A program made the position numbers and the translations under genes. Under the pieces are notes generated by a model that made no database searches, was not told where the DNA came from, and saw nothing but the letters and a program-made list of their open reading frames with translations. From contig CALABJ010000013.1 in assembly GCA_937885645.1 (NCBI GenBank), forward strand, positions 96,081 through 160,080: a stretch of 64,000 nt of DNA, read 5' to 3'. Below, piece after piece: positions 16,558 to 25,532 of this stretch (the stretch's first letter is position 1; the number at the start of each line of letters is the position of its first letter). The DNA comes from RGIG4097 sp937885645. Its GTDB lineage: Bacteria; Bacillota; Clostridia; Christensenellales; CAG-917.

Positions 16558-16875
16558 ATGGCAGATTATTTCAAAGACCAAATGGATATGACAGAAGATG
16601 ACGATATCATAGTCCTTTACAACGAAGCAACTGACAAAGATGAAGAGTTTTATGAACTTGCAACTCTTGACGTTGACAACAAGTGGTATATCGTCATGAA
16701 ACCCGTTGAAGAACTTCCTGACATCGCAGAAGACGAAGTCCTCATTTACGAAATCATCGAAGACAAAGACGGCAACTCAAACTTTGCAGCAATCGAAGAT
16801 CAAGCAGTCCTTGAAAAAGTGTTTAACGAATTCATGGCAATGCTTGAAGAATGGGAAGAACAAGACAACAAATAA
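16558..16875 (+). CDS. DUF1292 family acidic protein (YrzB-like)
   Basis: A 105-residue strongly acidic protein with the DUF1292 pattern: DDIIVLYNEATDKDEEFYELATLDVDN, then YIVMKPVEE and DEVLIYEI, ending in an acidic helix with EEWEEQD. The function of the family is unknown; in Firmicutes it follows ruvX (yrrK-yrzB), as here. ATG 16558 has AAGGAG 7-12 nt upstream, which rules out the upstream in-frame ATG at 16531. Confidence 0.88.
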   Translation: MADYFKDQMDMTEDDDIIVLYNEATDKDEEFYELATLDVDNKWYIVMKPVEELPDIAEDEVLIYEIIEDKDGNSNFAAIEDQAVLEKVFNEFMAMLEEWEEQDNK

Positions 16876-16913
16876 AAAAGTTGAAATTTTGACGAAATTG
16901 TTGTTGTTTTTTC

Positions 16914-16942
16914 TTGCTTTATTTTTTTAATTATTATATAAT
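16914..16942 (+). promoter_or_regulatory. Promoter of rpsB-tsf
   Basis: TTGCTT (16914-16919), 17-bp spacer, TATAAT (16937-16942). Start predicted near 16949. Confidence 0.78.
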
Positions 16943-16948
16943 CCTACA

Positions 16949-17044
16949 CGCACCGCACACTTCGGTGGAGTTTTGGTTGTTCCATTAGGTAGCCAAATCG
17001 CTGAAGCCGAGGGAGGTAATAAACAAATTTAGGAGGCCTAAAAC
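16949..17044 (+). promoter_or_regulatory. Structured 5' leader of rpsB, candidate S2 autoregulatory element
   Basis: About 95 nt between the promoter and rpsB. It contains CACCG...CGGTG (16951-16967), then TTTGG...CCAAA (16972-16997) and two purine-rich GGAGG-like sites, only the second of which (17031-17036) is correctly spaced for rpsB. Leaders of rpsB are known to bind S2 in other bacteria. I cannot confirm the class from sequence alone. Confidence 0.4.
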
Positions 17045-17863
17045 ATGGCAGTTACATCAATGAAGACCTTGCTTGAAGCAGGCGTACACTTCGGTCACCA
17101 GACAAAACGCTGGAACCCCAAGATGGCAAAGTACATCTACACACAACGTAATGATATTCACATCATTGACCTTGCAATCTCCGTCGATCACGTCGAAGCA
17201 GCATATCAATTTGTGAAGAGCATTGCAGCAGAAGGAAAGTCAGTTCTTTTCGTCGGCACAAAGAAACAAGCTCAAGATGCAATCCAACAAGAAGCAGAAC
17301 GTTGCGATATGTACTACATCAACCAAAGATGGCTCGGTGGTACACTCACCAACTTCAAGACCATCCGCACCAGAATCGACAGACTCAACAAAATCAACCA
17401 AAGAGAAATCATTGGCGAATTTGAAATGCTCCCCAAGAAAGAAGTCGCATCACTCAAGAAGGAACGTGACGACCTCGAAAAGAACCTTGGCGGCATCAAG
17501 AATATGCGTGGTCTCCCCGGCTGCCTCTTCGTAGTCGACCTTAAGAAAGAAGAAATCGCAATCAAAGAAGCACGCAAGCTCAACATCCCCATCGTTGCAG
17601 TCGTTGACACCAACTGCGATCCCGATCTCGTCGATTACGTTATCCCCGGCAATGACGATGCAATCCGTGCAATCCAACTCTTTGCATCACTCATGGCAGA
17701 CGCAGTCATCGAAGGCAGACAAGGTGAATCACACACCGCACCCAAGGCAAAAGAAGTCGTTGCAGAACAACCCGTTGTTGCAGCACCCGCAAAAGAAGAA
17801 AAACTTTCACCTGCAGATGCACTTGAAAAGGCAATCGCAGAAAAAGAAAGCCAAAACAAATAA
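17045..17863 (+). CDS. rpsB: 30S ribosomal protein S2
   Basis: A 272-residue S2: MKTLLEAGVHFGHQTKRWNPKM at the start, FVGTKKQAQDAI near residue 67, YINQRWLGGTLTNF near 90, then DTNCDPDLVDYVIPGNDDAIRAI near 195. Family length is about 230-250; the excess is a C-terminal Ala/Glu/Lys-rich tail (VVAEQPVVAAPAKEEK). S2 joins the small subunit late and contacts S1 or the mRNA exit region. AGGAGG precedes the ATG. tsf follows after 24 nt, the usual pair. Confidence 0.97.
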   Translation: MAVTSMKTLLEAGVHFGHQTKRWNPKMAKYIYTQRNDIHIIDLAISVDHVEAAYQFVKSIAAEGKSVLFVGTKKQAQDAIQQEAERCDMYYINQRWLGGTLTNFKTIRTRIDRLNKINQREIIGEFEMLPKKEVASLKKERDDLEKNLGGIKNMRGLPGCLFVVDLKKEEIAIKEARKLNIPIVAVVDTNCDPDLVDYVIPGNDDAIRAIQLFASLMADAVIEGRQGESHTAPKAKEVVAEQPVVAAPAKEEKLSPADALEKAIAEKESQNK

Positions 17864-17887
17864 TCGAACACTGAAAGGAGAATATAT

Positions 17888-18748
17888 ATGGCATTCACAA
17901 GCAAAGATGTTATGGAACTCCGTGGCAGAACCGGCGTCGGTATGATGGATTGCAAGAAGGCACTCGTCGCAACCGATGGTGATATGGAAGCCGCAATCGA
18001 CTACCTCCGTGAAAAGGGTATCGCAACCGCAGCAAAGAAGGAATCACGTATTGCAGCAGAAGGCATCGTCTTCTCAGCAAGCAAAAACGGCAAGAGTGTT
18101 CTCCTCGAAGTCAACTGCGAATCAGACTTCGTGGCAGGCGGTCCTGTTTTCCGCGAATACGTTGCACAAGTTGCAGATTACATTCTTGACAACGACACCG
18201 CAACCGTTGATGAAGTCATCACAGCAATGACCCCCGTCACCAACGAATACGTCATGAAGATGGGCGAAAAGCTCTCAATCCGCCGCTTCACAGTGTTTGC
18301 AGAAAATGACAGCAAAGTTGACACCTATATCCACATGGGTGGCAAAATCGGCGTCATGGTCGAAGCATGTGGTTGCTGCAGTGACGAAGTCCTCCACGAC
18401 GTCGCACTCCAAATCGCAGCAGCATCTGCACAATACATCTCAAAGAACGATGTTCCCGCAGAAGTCGTCGCACACGAAAAAGAAATCTTGAAGGCACAAT
18501 CTCTCAATGAAGAGAACCCCAAGCCCCTCGCAATCATCGAAAAGATGATCGAAGGCAGAATCAACAAGTTCTTCAAAGAAATCTGCTTGCTTGACCAAGT
18601 GTTCGTCAAGAACAGCGACCTCACAATCGCACAATATCTCAACGGCGCAAAGATCTATCGTTTCGTCCGCTACGCAATGGGCGAAGGTCTCCAAAAGAGA
18701 GAAGACAACTTCGCAGAAGAAGTTATGCAACAAGCTGGTCTTAAATAA
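17888..18748 (+). CDS. tsf: Elongation factor Ts
   Basis: Nucleotide exchange factor for EF-Tu. The 286-residue protein starts AFTSKDVMELRGRTGVGMMDCKKAL (N-terminal UBA-like domain; only the ends of this motif are diagnostic), continues with the core domain motif VNCESDFVA, and has VAHEKEI and FVRYAMGEGLQKRE near the end. Strong AAAGGAG site. Codon use is highly biased towards a restricted set, as expected for an abundant protein. A terminator follows. Confidence 0.97.
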   Translation: MAFTSKDVMELRGRTGVGMMDCKKALVATDGDMEAAIDYLREKGIATAAKKESRIAAEGIVFSASKNGKSVLLEVNCESDFVAGGPVFREYVAQVADYILDNDTATVDEVITAMTPVTNEYVMKMGEKLSIRRFTVFAENDSKVDTYIHMGGKIGVMVEACGCCSDEVLHDVALQIAAASAQYISKNDVPAEVVAHEKEILKAQSLNEENPKPLAIIEKMIEGRINKFFKEICLLDQVFVKNSDLTIAQYLNGAKIYRFVRYAMGEGLQKREDNFAEEVMQQAGLK

Positions 18749-18759
18749 GACAAAATATA

Positions 18760-18789
18760 AAGGGGACGCTCTTGCGTTCCCTTTTTTTA
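18760..18789 (+). terminator. Terminator of rpsB-tsf
   Basis: GGGGACGC (18762-18769), TCTT loop, GCGTTCCC (18774-18781), then TTTTTTT. Confidence 0.93.
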
Positions 18790-18813
18790 CACAAAAACTT
18801 GTATGAGGTTATT

Positions 18814-19524
18814 ATGTCAGTGAAATACAAGAGAGTTATCATCAAAATTTCAGGGGAAGCACTTGCAAAAGACAATGGTATGGGCATCGACAACGACAAG
18901 TTGTCCTTTGTTGTTGACCAAATCCTTGCAGTGAAGGAACTGGGCGCAGAAATCGGTATAGTTGTGGGCGCAGGCAACTTCTGGAGAGGAAGACAAGCAG
19001 ACCCCGGCATGAATCGCACAACCGCAGATCATATGGGTATGATTGCAACAGTCATCAATGCACTGGCAATTCAAGACAGAATTGAGAGAAAAGGCGTTGC
19101 ATCAAGAGTCATGACCGAACTTGAAATGCCTGACGTGGCAGAAAAGTTCATCTTCAAACGTGCACTTCGTCACTTTGAAAAGGGCAGAGTCATCATCTTC
19201 GCATGCGGAACAGGCAACCCCTATTTCTCAACAGACACAGGCGCAGCACTGAAAGCAGCACAAGTTGGTGCAAACGCACTTCTTCTTGCAAAGAACGTGG
19301 ACGGTGTCTATGACAGCGACCCCAAGACCAACCCCAATGCAAAGAAATATGACACTCTCACCTATATGGACGTCATCTCACAAGGATTGAAGGCAACCGA
19401 CACAACTGCAATCACAATGTGCATGGAAAATGAAATCCCTGTCATCGCATTCAGCCTTATGGAAGAAGACGCAATGAAGAAAGCCATCCGTGGAGAAGCA
19501 GTTGGCACCTACATTGGAAAGTGA
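18814..19524 (+). CDS. pyrH: UMP kinase
   Basis: Phosphorylates UMP to UDP; bacterial-type amino acid kinase fold, hexameric. The 236 residues show YKRVIIKISGEALA at the start, IVVGAGNFWRGR near 48, RTTADHMGMIATVINALA near 70, FACGTGNPYFSTDTGAALKA near 130 and KNVDGVYDSDPK near 162. ATG 18814 with GAGG upstream is chosen over the in-frame ATG at 18772, which falls in the tsf terminator. No promoter is obvious between the terminator and the gene, so read-through may supply it. Confidence 0.95.
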   Translation: MSVKYKRVIIKISGEALAKDNGMGIDNDKLSFVVDQILAVKELGAEIGIVVGAGNFWRGRQADPGMNRTTADHMGMIATVINALAIQDRIERKGVASRVMTELEMPDVAEKFIFKRALRHFEKGRVIIFACGTGNPYFSTDTGAALKAAQVGANALLLAKNVDGVYDSDPKTNPNAKKYDTLTYMDVISQGLKATDTTAITMCMENEIPVIAFSLMEEDAMKKAIRGEAVGTYIGK

Positions 19525-19571
19525 TATTCTAACCGCATCAATTAAAACAAAAACGACATTCTAAAATGTGA

Positions 19572-19607
19572 TTAAAAGAACGGAATTTTCCGTTCTTTTA
19601 TTTATTA
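19572..19607 (+). terminator. Terminator after pyrH
   Basis: AAAAGAACGG (19574-19583), AATTTT loop, CCGTTCTTTT (19590-19599), then ATTTATTATTT. Confidence 0.88.
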
Positions 19608-19638
19608 TTTAATAAGTGTCGCGAAAAAATAAAATGTG

Positions 19639-19667
19639 TTGATTTTTTAATTATACTTTGGTATAAT
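19639..19667 (+). promoter_or_regulatory. Promoter of the frr-uppS-cdsA operon
   Basis: TTGATT (19639-19644), 17-bp spacer, TATAAT (19662-19667). Confidence 0.78.
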
Positions 19668-19696
19668 TATCCCATATAAAACTAGGAGGCAATTTT

Positions 19697-20272
19697 ATGT
19701 CATACGGAATTGATCTCGTCGATATGATTTTCGACGATATGCAAGAAAAATTTGCAAAAACCACCAACAATTATGAAAACGAACTCAAAATGGTCAGAGC
19801 AGGCCGTGCCAATCCTCACCTTCTCGACAGAGTTTTCGTCAACTATTATGGTGTTGACACCCAACTGAACAAGATGGCAAATATCACAGTCCCTGAAGCA
19901 AGACTGATCGTCATCTCTGTTTGGGATAAATCACAACTCAAAAACGTGGAAAAGGCAATCCTCGCCGCAAACCTCGGCGTCACCCCCAACAACGATGGTA
20001 TCGTGATCCGCCTTGTTTTCCCCGAACTCACACAAGAAAGAAGAAAAGCATTGGTCAAGGACGTCAAAACTGGTTGCGAAAACACCAAAGTCGTCCTCCG
20101 TAACGCACGCCGTGATGCAATCGATGAATTGAAGAAACTTGAAAAGTCATCTGACATCACAGAAGACGACCTCAAAGATTTCACAGCAGACGTTGAGAAG
20201 GCTCTTGCAAAAGCAGTTGAAGAACTGGAAAAGATGTGCAAGAACAAGGAAGCAGAAATCCTCGAAATCTAA
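19697..20272 (+). CDS. frr: Ribosome recycling factor
   Basis: A 191-residue protein that splits post-termination ribosomes with EF-G. Landmarks: LKMVRAGRANPHLLDRVFVNYYG in the first helix and turn, VPEARLIVISVWDK, GVTPNNDGIVIRL, PELTQERRKALVK and the long C-terminal helix with EDLKDF. AGGAGG lies 6 nt before ATG. Its stop overlaps the uppS start (TAATG). Length slightly above the usual 185. Confidence 0.96.
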   Translation: MSYGIDLVDMIFDDMQEKFAKTTNNYENELKMVRAGRANPHLLDRVFVNYYGVDTQLNKMANITVPEARLIVISVWDKSQLKNVEKAILAANLGVTPNNDGIVIRLVFPELTQERRKALVKDVKTGCENTKVVLRNARRDAIDELKKLEKSSDITEDDLKDFTADVEKALAKAVEELEKMCKNKEAEILEI

Positions 20273-20925
20273 TGACACCTCGACACATTGGTTTTATTAT
20301 GGACGGCAACGGCAGATGGGCCACGGCACAAGGCCTATCCCGTGCTGACGGATATCCCGCAGGGCTTTTGGCCCTGCGTCGTGTTATTTCAAGATGTAAG
20401 GAACGAGGGGTAGAAGCGGTGTCTGTTTACGCTTTTTCAACTGAAAACTGGGCAAGACCAGACAGTGAAAAGGAAGCAATATTCAAGGTGGTTGACACCT
20501 TCAACCGCACCTACGACGGTGACACAAAAATCACTTATTCAGGCAATATTGCCATGCTTCCTGACTATCTTGAAGACAGCATCTGCGAAATTGAAGATCG
20601 AACAAAGGACAATCCCGGCACTATTTTGAACATTTGTTTCAATTATGGTGGTCGTGACGATCTTCTTCATGCAGCAGAAATATGCTTTTCTCACGGCAGA
20701 TTTTCAAAAGAAGCCTTTGAAAGAGCACTGGCAAGTTCACATTTGCCTCCTTTGGACTGCGTTGTCCGCACTGGTGGTGAAATGCGACTGAGCAACTTTA
20801 TGCTTTATGAAGCCGCTTACGCGGAACTTATTTTCCTCGTCAAAAATTGGCCTGATATGGACGAAACTGACGTGGATAAAATCATTGAATTATTTGAAAA
20901 AAGAAAACGCACCTTTGGTGCGTAA
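20272..20925 (+). CDS. uppS: Isoprenyl (undecaprenyl) diphosphate synthase
   Basis: Cis-prenyltransferase that makes the C55 lipid carrier for peptidoglycan. The 217-residue sequence has HIGFIMDGNGRWAT (catalytic Asp) at residues 5-18, YAFSTENWARP near 60, LNICFNYGGRDDL near 120 and DCVVRTGGEMRLSNFMLYEAAYAEL near 160. An in-frame ATG upstream at 20236 lies inside frr; the TAATG overlap start gives the standard N-terminus. Usual length is 230-250, so it is a compact version. It pairs with cdsA downstream. Confidence 0.94.
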   Translation: MTPRHIGFIMDGNGRWATAQGLSRADGYPAGLLALRRVISRCKERGVEAVSVYAFSTENWARPDSEKEAIFKVVDTFNRTYDGDTKITYSGNIAMLPDYLEDSICEIEDRTKDNPGTILNICFNYGGRDDLLHAAEICFSHGRFSKEAFERALASSHLPPLDCVVRTGGEMRLSNFMLYEAAYAELIFLVKNWPDMDETDVDKIIELFEKRKRTFGA

Positions 20926-21016
20926 TGCTTGAAGGATTTTTTCTTCGCGCGCCAGCGTAACGCGCCCGCGAAAAATTAATGAAAATTTAATCCTAGTCAA
21001 GCAACATAGGTTTGTT

Positions 21017-21967
21017 ATGTTGAAAAGAACTCTCACCGGTCTTGGTCTTGCAGGCCTCATTATAGGCGTCATTGTTGCATCACATTACGTGAGTGCAATT
21101 TTCGTTGATATGCTCGTGCTTGTGTTTACAGCAGGGGCAGTGTATGAACTGCATCACTGTTTTAGATCAGCAGGCTGCAAAACCTTCATCGCACCCTCAG
21201 TCATCGTGCTGACCGCTGGATATCCTGCATTTTATATTGCAAATCACTTTACAAGCCCCACGTCAAACGTAGGATTTCTTGCATTGCTTTGCGTTTTGCT
21301 GGTTGCAGTGATGGCAGCACTCATAGAATTCACTTTCCGTCCTGCAAAAGGTGGTGAAAACGAACTCACCGAAGGTGAACTTAAAAAAGCTTGCGAAATC
21401 AATGATTTGTTTGCAAATGTATTCATCTTGGTGTATCCCGTGTTGTTTATGGCACTTGCCTGGGGACTTTCATACAAATACTACGCAGTATTCACCATAA
21501 TGCTTGCCGTCTTTATGCCTTGCGGATGCGACGCATTTGCATACTGGTTTGGCTCAATGATAAAAGGCAAAAAACTTTGTCCCAAAATCAGCCCTAAAAA
21601 GACTATCGCCGGAGCAGTGGGCGGTCTTGTCGGCGGTATGGCAGTGGCAATCATCTTCTGGACAATATTTGAATATTTCAGCGTTGTCAGTGTTGCACCC
21701 AGTGGACAAGCATATGCACCTTTCATTTCTCATACAGTAAGCGGTTGGGAGTGGAAGAGCGCACTGATCTATCTTGCAATCGGTCTTGTTGGCGCAGTAT
21801 TCGGTCAACTTGGTGACCTTGCCGCATCAAGAATCAAGCGTGCAATCGGTGTCAAGGACTACGGCAAAATCTTCCCCGGCCACGGTGGAATTATGGACCG
21901 TCTTGACAGCATAACATTCAGCCTTGTCATCGTGACAATCGCAATGCTTTGCATTTTCGGTTTCTAA
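21017..21967 (+). CDS. cdsA: Phosphatidate cytidylyltransferase
   Basis: Integral membrane enzyme that makes CDP-diacylglycerol. The 316-residue protein has about eight hydrophobic segments and ends with the CDS signature SRIKRAIGVKDYGKIFPGHG followed by GIMDRLDS. It is 40-50 residues longer than many homologues, mostly in the loop with Glu-rich sequence near 110-130 and in the region before the signature. 91 nt separate it from uppS, containing a GC-rich imperfect hairpin (TTCGCG at 20944, CGCGAA at 20967). Confidence 0.94.
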   Translation: MLKRTLTGLGLAGLIIGVIVASHYVSAIFVDMLVLVFTAGAVYELHHCFRSAGCKTFIAPSVIVLTAGYPAFYIANHFTSPTSNVGFLALLCVLLVAVMAALIEFTFRPAKGGENELTEGELKKACEINDLFANVFILVYPVLFMALAWGLSYKYYAVFTIMLAVFMPCGCDAFAYWFGSMIKGKKLCPKISPKKTIAGAVGGLVGGMAVAIIFWTIFEYFSVVSVAPSGQAYAPFISHTVSGWEWKSALIYLAIGLVGAVFGQLGDLAASRIKRAIGVKDYGKIFPGHGGIMDRLDSITFSLVIVTIAMLCIFGF

Positions 21968-22017
21968 ACCAACTAAATAGAAAATAACAACCAATATCTT
22001 TGATATTGTAGGTCAAA

Positions 22018-23166
22018 ATGAAAACAGTCACAATTCTTGGAAGCACAGGGGCAGTTGGTGTCCAAGTGCTAAATTCAATCGCAAAACATCCCGATCGCTT
22101 TAAGGTGGTCGGGCTTTCGGCATATTCAAACGAAAATCTTCTTCGTCAACAAATCACCAAGTTCAACCCCACCCATTATTATTTCCCTGGTGGTGCAGTT
22201 GAAGTGCAAAGTTCACTTTTCGATTTCCTTGAAGACGAAAAGAACACAAAGTGCCTTGGCTCACTTGAAGAACTTGCTGAAATTCCTGCTGACATCGTTG
22301 TTTCTGCAGTCAGTGGAATTGCAGGACTTTGGTCTGCAGTTGCAGTTTTGAAGCGTGGTGGCACTCTTGCAATTGCAAACAAAGAGAGCATAGTTGCTGC
22401 AGGCAGACACTTGAAGGCTCTTGAAAAGAAATACGGCGGAAAGATTATCCCTCTTGACACCGAGCACTCCGCAATTGCAAGTTGCCTTGAAGGTGAAAAC
22501 GACAAATATATCAAGAAACTCATCTTGACAGCCAGCGGTGGTGCACTTCGTGACCTGCCCAAGTCACAATTTGCAAAAGTCACTCCAGACCAAGCACTTG
22601 CACACCCCGTTTGGAAAATGGGCAAAAAGATAACAATTGATTCAGCAACTCTTTTCAACAAAGGACTTGAAATCATTGAAGCAATGCATCTTTTTGAAGT
22701 GCCTGACAACAAAATTGACGTTGTAATACATCGCGAAAGTATAATTCACTCACTGGTTGAATTCAGTGACAACAGCATGAAAGCTTTGCTTTCAACCCCC
22801 AACATCACTCTTTCAATCGACAGAGCATTATACTATCCCGAGAAAAACACAAACAGCGTGTCATCCCTGAGCCTTACTGAAGTTGGCTCACTGACCTTTG
22901 AAGCACCCGACTACGACAAATTCCCCTGCCTTACAATTGCAAGAGAAATGGCAAAGAAGGGTGACGGCGCTTGTATTGCAGTGTCTGCAGCGGACGAAGT
23001 CCTTGTTGAACAATATCTCAAATACAAGATTAAACTGACCGATATTCCCACAAAACTTGAAAAAGTACTGAGCAAATTTGAGAAAATAGGCAACGTCAAC
23101 CTTGACGACGTCACACGCATAGACACCGAAGCAAGAAAATATACTTATTCCATAGGAGCAAAATAG
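22018..23166 (+). CDS. dxr: 1-deoxy-D-xylulose 5-phosphate reductoisomerase
   Basis: Second enzyme of the MEP isoprenoid pathway. The 382 residues start with an NADPH site (TVTILGSTGAVGVQVL), then NKESIVAAG near 125, PLDTEHSAIASCLEG with metal and substrate residues near 150, LTASGGALRDLP and NSATLF-type IDSATLFNKGLEIIEA near 210. Length normal. A small hairpin AATATC-TTT-GATATT lies just before the gene. The start of rseP (GTG) overlaps its last base. Confidence 0.96.
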   Translation: MKTVTILGSTGAVGVQVLNSIAKHPDRFKVVGLSAYSNENLLRQQITKFNPTHYYFPGGAVEVQSSLFDFLEDEKNTKCLGSLEELAEIPADIVVSAVSGIAGLWSAVAVLKRGGTLAIANKESIVAAGRHLKALEKKYGGKIIPLDTEHSAIASCLEGENDKYIKKLILTASGGALRDLPKSQFAKVTPDQALAHPVWKMGKKITIDSATLFNKGLEIIEAMHLFEVPDNKIDVVIHRESIIHSLVEFSDNSMKALLSTPNITLSIDRALYYPEKNTNSVSSLSLTEVGSLTFEAPDYDKFPCLTIAREMAKKGDGACIAVSAADEVLVEQYLKYKIKLTDIPTKLEKVLSKFEKIGNVNLDDVTRIDTEARKYTYSIGAK

Positions 23167-24449
23167 TGATCAACCTTTTGGCTGCATCGGCAGGAGAAGT
23201 TTTCAAATATATAGGATTCATCATCGTGGCAATCCTCGCCCTTATGCTGATGATAATCATCCACGAAAGTGGACATTATCTGGCGGGTAAGATGCTGGGT
23301 TTCCGCATTGACGAATTTTCTATTGGTTTTGGACCTGCCATCTTCAAAAGAAAAAATAAAAAGAACGGGGAGGTTTTCTCAATCCGTCCTATTCCCGTAG
23401 GCGGTTTTTGCGCATTTCATGGTGAAGACCAAGAAGGCACAGACAAGGAAAATCCTTACGTCAATCAAAGCGTAGCAAAAAACGGTAAAGACGGCATCCT
23501 CGCATATCTTGTCAAGGACACGGCAGTGACCGCAGAGGGTGTCAAAATCCCTTCAAACGTCAACAGCGCAGTGGCAACCGACGGCAAAAAGGGTGTACTT
23601 TCTTATATTAATGAGCCTGTCAAAGGTCCGTATTTCAATGACCATCCTGCATGGAAACGCCTTATCGTGCTGTTTTCTGGCGCATTCTTCAACTTTTTGA
23701 GTTCTATAGTCATCATAACCATCTATTTCACCGCATACGGACAAATTTTGCCTATGGTTGTGGACACACACGAGCTTTATGGCTACGAGCAACAATTTGT
23801 TGAAGGGGACGTGATTCTTGCAGTCAACGGAAAGCAAGTCAATATTATGACTCCCGATGACGTGACAGCAGTGTTCAGTGACCTTGACGATAGCGCAACA
23901 TTCAAGGTTTTAAGAAATGGTGAAATAATCAAATTCACCGCGCACCGCACCGATTATCACTATGAAGCAACAGAAAAAGATGCAGACGGCAATGAATTCC
24001 AAGTCAGTGAAACGAGGCACGGATATGGAATATCTTATTCCATAACCCAACAAAAGCTTAATTTCTTCTTAGCTTTCTCCCGTGCATTTGGATTTGCTTT
24101 CTTCATAGTGTTCAAGATTCTTGCTTCACTAGGCGCACTTATCACTGGTCAAATTGGAATTGAAAGCGCAGGTGGCACGATAACTGTTGTCAAAACAATT
24201 GCAGAAGTCAGCTCGCAAGGATTTGGCAGTTTTATGTACGTTGTGGCAATCATATCAGCAAACCTTGCAGTCATGAACCTTTTGCCTATACCTGCACTCG
24301 ACGGCTCACGTATGGTGTTCACCGCAATTGAAATGATCTTCCGCAAACCTGTGCCTAGAAAGATAGAGGGCATAATCCACACCATTGGACTTGTGCTGTT
24401 GCTGTTGCTAGTGGTTTTCCTAGATGTATTCCACCTAGTCAACGGATAA
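23166..24449 (+). CDS. rseP: RseP-type site-2 zinc metalloprotease with an inserted repeat segment
   Basis: Intramembrane protease (RasP/RseP) that cleaves anti-sigma factors and signal-peptide remnants. HESGHYLAG (zinc ligands and catalytic Glu) is in the first helix near residue 37, GFGPAIF follows, a PDZ domain spans about 205-285, and the third zinc ligand is in NLLPIPALDGSRM near 380. Between the HGED loop (about 85) and the conserved AWKRLIVLFSGAFFNF (about 160) there is an extra, roughly 60-residue hydrophilic insert with two similar blocks, NGKDGILAYL (106-115) and DGKKGVLSYI (139-148). Start is GTG overlapping dxr. 427 residues in all. Confidence 0.93.
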   Translation: MINLLAASAGEVFKYIGFIIVAILALMLMIIIHESGHYLAGKMLGFRIDEFSIGFGPAIFKRKNKKNGEVFSIRPIPVGGFCAFHGEDQEGTDKENPYVNQSVAKNGKDGILAYLVKDTAVTAEGVKIPSNVNSAVATDGKKGVLSYINEPVKGPYFNDHPAWKRLIVLFSGAFFNFLSSIVIITIYFTAYGQILPMVVDTHELYGYEQQFVEGDVILAVNGKQVNIMTPDDVTAVFSDLDDSATFKVLRNGEIIKFTAHRTDYHYEATEKDADGNEFQVSETRHGYGISYSITQQKLNFFLAFSRAFGFAFFIVFKILASLGALITGQIGIESAGGTITVVKTIAEVSSQGFGSFMYVVAIISANLAVMNLLPIPALDGSRMVFTAIEMIFRKPVPRKIEGIIHTIGLVLLLLLVVFLDVFHLVNG

Positions 24450-24459
24450 CGAAGAAAAG

Positions 24460-24479
24460 TATATTAACGAGTTAATATA
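24460..24479 (+). promoter_or_regulatory. Intercistronic hairpin before ispG
   Basis: TATATTAAC (24460-24468) pairs with GTTAATATA (24471-24479) around GA. It lies between the rseP stop and the ispG start with no U-tail. Confidence 0.5.
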
Positions 24480-24485
24480 AAGATT

Positions 24486-25532
24486 ATGAAAAGAAGATAC
24501 TCACGAGAAATAAGCATAGGCGATATTAAAGTCGGCGGAAATGCACCCATAACGGTGCAATCTATGCTCAACACAAAAACAACCGACGTTGAAGGTTCAT
24601 TGCAACAAATAGCCGACCTCAAAAACGCTGGTTGCGATCTTATCCGCCTTGCAGTGCCTGACGAGAAGTCCGCAGAGGCATTCAAGGTCATTGCCGACCG
24701 CTGTGGATTGCCTCTTATTGCAGACGTCCACTACTCATATAAACTTGCAGAACTTGCCGTAAAAGCAGGGGCAAAAAAACTCCGTATGAATCCCGGCAAT
24801 ATGGCAACTGACGGTGAGCACATAAAAAATCTCGTTGAAATTCTCAACGATTACAACGTGCCCGTACGTATTGGCGTAAATGGTGGCAGTCTTGACAAGC
24901 AATTCAAGGGCATGAGCGAAGATGACGCTCTTGTTGCAAGCGCGCTTTCAACGGCAGACACCTTTGAAAAATTTGGCTTTTCAAATATTATCGTGGCAAT
25001 CAAAGCTTCAAACGTCCTCACAATGATTGAATCCAACCGCAAACTTGCAAAAGTATGCGATTATCCTTTGCACCTTGGCGTCACCGAAGCAGGCACACTA
25101 AAAAGCGGGCTTATCAAGTCCTCAATTGGCATCGGCACACTTCTTGAAGAAGGCATCGGTGACACGATTAGAGTTTCATTGTCCGCACCCGTCGTTGAAG
25201 AGGTTTATGCAGGCAAGACAATATTGCGCGCCCTAGGTCTCAGAAACAGCGGAGTAGAGGTTGTGTCTTGTCCCACTTGTGCACGCACTGAAATCGATGT
25301 ACAAGGCCTTGCAGAAGAGGTTGAAAGATTGACCGCACACGTGACAAAACCCCTTAAAATCTCTGTTATGGGCTGTCCTTTGAATGGCATCGGTGAAGGC
25401 GAGGGCAGTGACCTCGGCATTGCAGGTGGAAAGGAAAAATCCGTGCTTTTTAAAAACGGTGAAATCTACAAAACTGTGCCTAGCGAAATCCTTATGCAAG
25501 AGTTTATGGCTCTGCTTGAACAATTTATCTAA
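24486..25532 (+). CDS. ispG: (E)-4-hydroxy-3-methylbut-2-enyl-diphosphate synthase
   Basis: Iron-sulfur enzyme of the MEP pathway (GcpE). The 348-residue protein has a TIM-barrel part beginning with VGGNAPITVQSMLNTKTTD, then LIADVHYSYKLA and KLRMNPGN, and a C-terminal cluster domain with VVSCPTCART and SVMGCPLNGIGEGEG, providing three cysteines for the 4Fe-4S cluster. No usual GGAGG is seen before ATG; only AAAG. It follows dxr and rseP in the order typical of Clostridia. Confidence 0.95.
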   Translation: MKRRYSREISIGDIKVGGNAPITVQSMLNTKTTDVEGSLQQIADLKNAGCDLIRLAVPDEKSAEAFKVIADRCGLPLIADVHYSYKLAELAVKAGAKKLRMNPGNMATDGEHIKNLVEILNDYNVPVRIGVNGGSLDKQFKGMSEDDALVASALSTADTFEKFGFSNIIVAIKASNVLTMIESNRKLAKVCDYPLHLGVTEAGTLKSGLIKSSIGIGTLLEEGIGDTIRVSLSAPVVEEVYAGKTILRALGLRNSGVEVVSCPTCARTEIDVQGLAEEVERLTAHVTKPLKISVMGCPLNGIGEGEGSDLGIAGGKEKSVLFKNGEIYKTVPSEILMQEFMALLEQFI

